NCBI GenBank assembly: GCA_900766895.1
Contig: CAAFXF010000079.1
Span: forward strand, 1 to 9,803
Direction: 5' to 3'
DNA from: Clostridia bacterium
Lineage (GTDB): Bacteria; Bacillota; Clostridia; Oscillospirales; Acutalibacteraceae
Length of the DNA: 9,803 nt
The position numbers and the translations under genes are program-made. Position 1 is the stretch's first letter. The number at the start of each line of letters is the position of its first letter. The notes under the pieces were generated by a model. The model saw only the letters and a program-made list of their open reading frames with translations. It was not told where the DNA came from and ran no database searches. Of the stretch, positions 8,476 through 9,803 are shown one piece after another.

Positions 8476-9465
8476 TTATTCTAAGCCCTGTTTCAGTATT
8501 CTAAATGCGTTTTTATATAAAAATTTACAGGAAGCAATATTACGCCACCAACCAAAATGGTGGGGAGTGTATCTGTAATATTTTTCTGTCTCTTGAATTA
8601 ATGCCAAATAACCTATACCCAAAGCAAATCTAATCATTTCTTCCTTAGTGCAATTAATCTTGATTTTAGCTATCTCATTGTATGCCTTTAATGAGGTGGT
8701 TTTTTTATTGAGCATTTTTTCAAATTCGAGATTTACAAAATCAAAAATTGCATCGCCCCATACAGTTCGTTCGGGATCAATGACTATTAGTTCAATTTTA
8801 TCATTTTTCCTTATACAAAGAATGTTACCGTACCACATATCCAAATTCACCATTGAGCAGGGGACTGCTTCCAATACATCTTTGTACTCATCTATATATT
8901 TAAGTAGCTTTTCGCCTCTTTTTGTTTTTCTGCCTGCTCTCTTGGTGTCTTTGATAAGGTTTAGTGTCATATTTCGCAATGCTTGATACCAACTATCATA
9001 TAGCCGATTTTGAATATAACCGAATTTATCGTTTTGTACCTTATGAAATTTTGCAACAATTCTTGCGATTTCTTCCTTGCACCAAATTTTTTCATCGTTG
9101 GTTAAATCTGCGTTGTTTAATTGCTCACCCACCATTCTTTCCATTATGAAATAATCTGACGGAAAAACTGTATGTGAAAAATCCTTATAATACACATAAG
9201 GCACTTTAACGTTTGTATGCGTTCTGATTTGTGCATACCAAAAAACTTCGCCGCGCATCATATCCTGCTCGTAGGTTAATATTCCTGTTTTATCAAGTGG
9301 AGAAACCTTTAAAACATAATTGCCCATATCGGTTACAACATCATAAACGGCATTATATTCTCCGTCGCCGAGCTTATCAAAGGATATAACTTTACCAAGA
9401 CAGGCGGAGTTGAACATATTTTGTACTTGCTCTAATACTAATTCCGGTTTTGTTCTGCTAATCAT
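8476..9465 (-). CDS. APH-like phosphotransferase with altered catalytic loop (upstream gene of the pair)
   Basis: This 329-residue protein has the same kinase fold as its downstream neighbour. It shows a loop KLGDGEYNAVY (31-41), lysine K53 in YVLKVSP, the segment FIMERMVGE, KFGYIQNRLYDSW (about 147-158), a catalytic loop MVNLDMWYGNIL, and IDPERTVWGDAIFD with D230 and E232. The usual HxD of the catalytic loop reads N207-L208-D209. The base D209 and the metal ligand N214 remain, but the His is replaced by Asn. The start at 9465 is chosen because ACCTCC on the + strand (GGAGGT in the gene's sense) lies 6 nt upstream and the protein family begins near here. The frame stays open for 75 more codons upstream, but that stretch is a mobile element. 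The stop is 1 nt before the next gene. It may be a kinase of weaker or different activity; substrate unknown. Confidence 0.82.
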   Translation of the reverse strand: MISRTKPELVLEQVQNMFNSACLGKVISFDKLGDGEYNAVYDVVTDMGNYVLKVSPLDKTGILTYEQDMMRGEVFWYAQIRTHTNVKVPYVYYKDFSHTVFPSDYFIMERMVGEQLNNADLTNDEKIWCKEEIARIVAKFHKVQNDKFGYIQNRLYDSWYQALRNMTLNLIKDTKRAGRKTKRGEKLLKYIDEYKDVLEAVPCSMVNLDMWYGNILCIRKNDKIELIVIDPERTVWGDAIFDFVNLEFEKMLNKKTTSLKAYNEIAKIKINCTKEEMIRFALGIGYLALIQETEKYYRYTPHHFGWWRNIASCKFLYKNAFRILKQGLE

Positions 9466-9471
9466 ACAAGC

Positions 9472-9477
9472 ACCTCC
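9472..9477 (-). promoter_or_regulatory. Ribosome binding site that fixes the start of the first kinase gene
   Basis: In gene sense this reads GGAGGT, a near-perfect Shine-Dalgarno, with 6 nt to the ATG at 9465-9463. It lies between the start codon and the edge of the inserted element at 9486. This argues against the longer reading frame that begins at 9690. Confidence 0.85.
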
Positions 9478-9485
9478 GATTTCCA

Positions 9486-9510
9486 TAGGGTAACGGTAAT
9501 AATCCGAACC
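9486..9510 (+). repeat. Left terminal inverted repeat of the MITE-like element
   Basis: This end begins TAGGGTAACGG and finishes CCGAACC. All 25 positions pair with 9739-9763. Outside it the match stops at once (A at 9485 versus A at 9764), and inside it stops at 9511. Confidence 0.95.
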
Positions 9511-9513
9511 ACG

Positions 9514-9619
9514 GTTTATCGTGGCAGATTTGCCCTTACTCTTTGTTAAAATACTCGGCATACGGCAAGTATGCCTGTGTTTTGTGCCTTGATTAAGACC
9601 AAATCTGCACACGATAAAC
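9514..9619. repeat. Internal long inverted repeat of the element (left half)
   Basis: GTTTATCGTGGCAGATTTG at 9514-9532 pairs with CAAATCTGCACACGATAAAC at 9600-9619, with all 19 bases paired and one bulged base. The loop contains a perfect smaller hairpin, GGCATAC (9557-9563) / GTATGCC (9569-9575) with a 5-nt loop. Together they form an arm of about 106 nt inside the element. Confidence 0.8.
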
Positions 9620-9666
9620 TGCAAAGCATCAAAAATTCTTGTAGTAAAGATGAGATTTGGTGTCTT
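9595..9666. repeat. Alternative internal inverted repeat overlapping the left arm
   Basis: AAGACCAAATCT at 9595-9606 pairs over 12 bp with AGATTTGGTGTCTT at 9653-9666, leaving two bases (TG) bulged. The segment CAAATCT (9600-9606) is also needed for the pairing with 9526-9532, so the two stems exclude each other. Confidence 0.7.
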
Positions 9667-9675
9667 GAGATGGCA

Positions 9676-9720
9676 GCCTTGCTGACGCAAGGCAACAGCG
9701 AAAGCGACAAATATCGCTTT
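9676..9720. repeat. Two tandem perfect hairpins in the right half of the element
   Basis: GCCTTGC (9676-9682) pairs with GCAAGGC (9687-9693) around a TGAC loop. AAAGCGA (9701-9707) pairs with TCGCTTT (9714-9720) around a 6-nt loop. Neither is followed by a long T-run on either strand, so they do not look like ordinary terminators. Confidence 0.8.
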
Positions 9721-9738
9721 AATACTGCATTTTTGACG

Positions 9739-9763
9739 GGTTCGGATTATTACCGTTACCCTA
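9739..9763 (-). repeat. Right terminal inverted repeat of the MITE-like element
   Basis: This is the exact reverse complement of the left end, running GGTTCGG to CCCTA on the + strand. Read as codons it gives GSDYYRYP, and because of the symmetry the left end gives the same peptide on the - strand. That can mislead gene finders. Confidence 0.95.
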
Positions 9764-9774
9764 AATTACGGCAA
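9746..9774 (-). promoter_or_regulatory. Possible sigma-A type promoter across the outer edge of the element
   Basis: On the - strand, TTGCCG (9774-9769, 4 of 6 to TTGACA) is followed after 17 nt by AATAAT (9751-9746, 5 of 6 to TATAAT). The -10 box lies inside the terminal repeat and the -35 box outside it. If used, the kinase mRNA would carry nearly the whole element as a leader of about 270 nt. AT-rich DNA gives such matches by chance, so this is tentative. Confidence 0.3.
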
Positions 9775-9803
9775 AAATCTTGTACCAATGCTTTCGCCGT
9801 TAA

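Larger units (their letters stand above)
9486..9763. mobile_element. MITE-like non-autonomous element with 25-bp perfect terminal inverted repeats
   Basis: The 25 bases at 9486-9510 are an exact inverted copy of those at 9739-9763. Both ends finish in TA next to GGG, so TA is the likely target-site duplication, with an element body of 274 bp (9488-9761). TA duplications with inverted repeats are typical of elements mobilised by IS630/Tc1-mariner transposases; that link is inference, as no transposase is in the window. The inside has no convincing gene but many short palindromes (9557-9575, 9676-9693, 9701-9720) and longer imperfect ones. It sits 20 nt upstream of the kinase start codon and just outside its ribosome binding site, so it may be transcribed as a leader. 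It could alternatively be a structured intergenic repeat or RNA gene rather than a transposon derivative. Confidence 0.85.

Noticed and set aside
8648..8986. 112-codon open frame on the + strand with hydrophobic stretches
   Set aside because: It is antisense to the first kinase gene, whose motifs are clear. The hydrophobic look comes from reading AT-rich sequence in reverse.
9466..9690. N-terminal 75 codons in frame with the first kinase gene
   Set aside because: They lie in the inverted-repeat element and upstream of a strong ribosome binding site. The peptide has no kinase-like features.
9486..9763. CRISPR array or tRNA/rRNA gene as explanation for the repeats
   Set aside because: There are only two long copies in inverted orientation, no regular spacers, and no tRNA-like T-loop or CCA pattern.
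9769..9801. Imperfect inverted repeat ACGGC...GCCGT near the window end
   Set aside because: Five paired bases with a wide loop can easily be chance, and the window ends there.
9670..9803. Open frame on the + strand starting MAALLTQGNSES and running off the end
   Set aside because: It lies mostly within the mobile element, has no ribosome binding site, and its GSDYYRYP segment is just the translated terminal repeat.

Overview
The window looks like a low-GC Gram-positive anaerobe of the Clostridia, probably a gut Oscillospirales/Ruminococcaceae- or Lachnospiraceae-type bacterium. This rests on AT-rich coding sequence, AGGAGG-like ribosome binding sites, tight gene packing and the glycosidase types present. 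No marker gene fixes the genus, so the placement is inference.

Bases 1-7462 (+ strand) hold the distal part of an operon for glycan breakdown. It starts with the C-terminal part of a probable calcineurin-like metallophosphoesterase, cut by the window edge. A DUF5054 protein follows, which is a GH38-like metal-dependent glycosidase. Next is a six-hairpin (alpha/alpha)6 glycosidase-like protein of unassigned family, then a LacZ-type GH2 beta-galactosidase. Gaps between genes are 2, 5 and 0 nt, and each downstream ribosome binding site lies in the last codons of the gene before it. The three glycosidases have no signal peptides, so they probably act in the cytoplasm on imported oligosaccharides. 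A strong hairpin terminator at 7468-7499 closes the operon.

Bases 7512-9465 (- strand) hold two adjacent APH/choline-kinase-fold phosphotransferases separated by 1 nt. They converge on the same terminator, which can work in both directions. They resemble each other and are probably an old tandem duplication. The upstream one has Asn in place of the catalytic-loop His. Their substrate cannot be read from the sequence.

Bases 9486-9763 hold a clear non-coding mobile element of MITE type: 278 bp, perfect 25-bp terminal inverted repeats that include a TA at each end, no transposase, and several internal hairpins. It sits 20 nt upstream of the kinase pair's start codon, so it forms the leader or promoter region of these genes. 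An apparent 75-codon N-terminal extension of the first kinase gene is a read-through of this element, not real coding sequence. The last 40 bases hold nothing I recognise apart from a possible -35 box.
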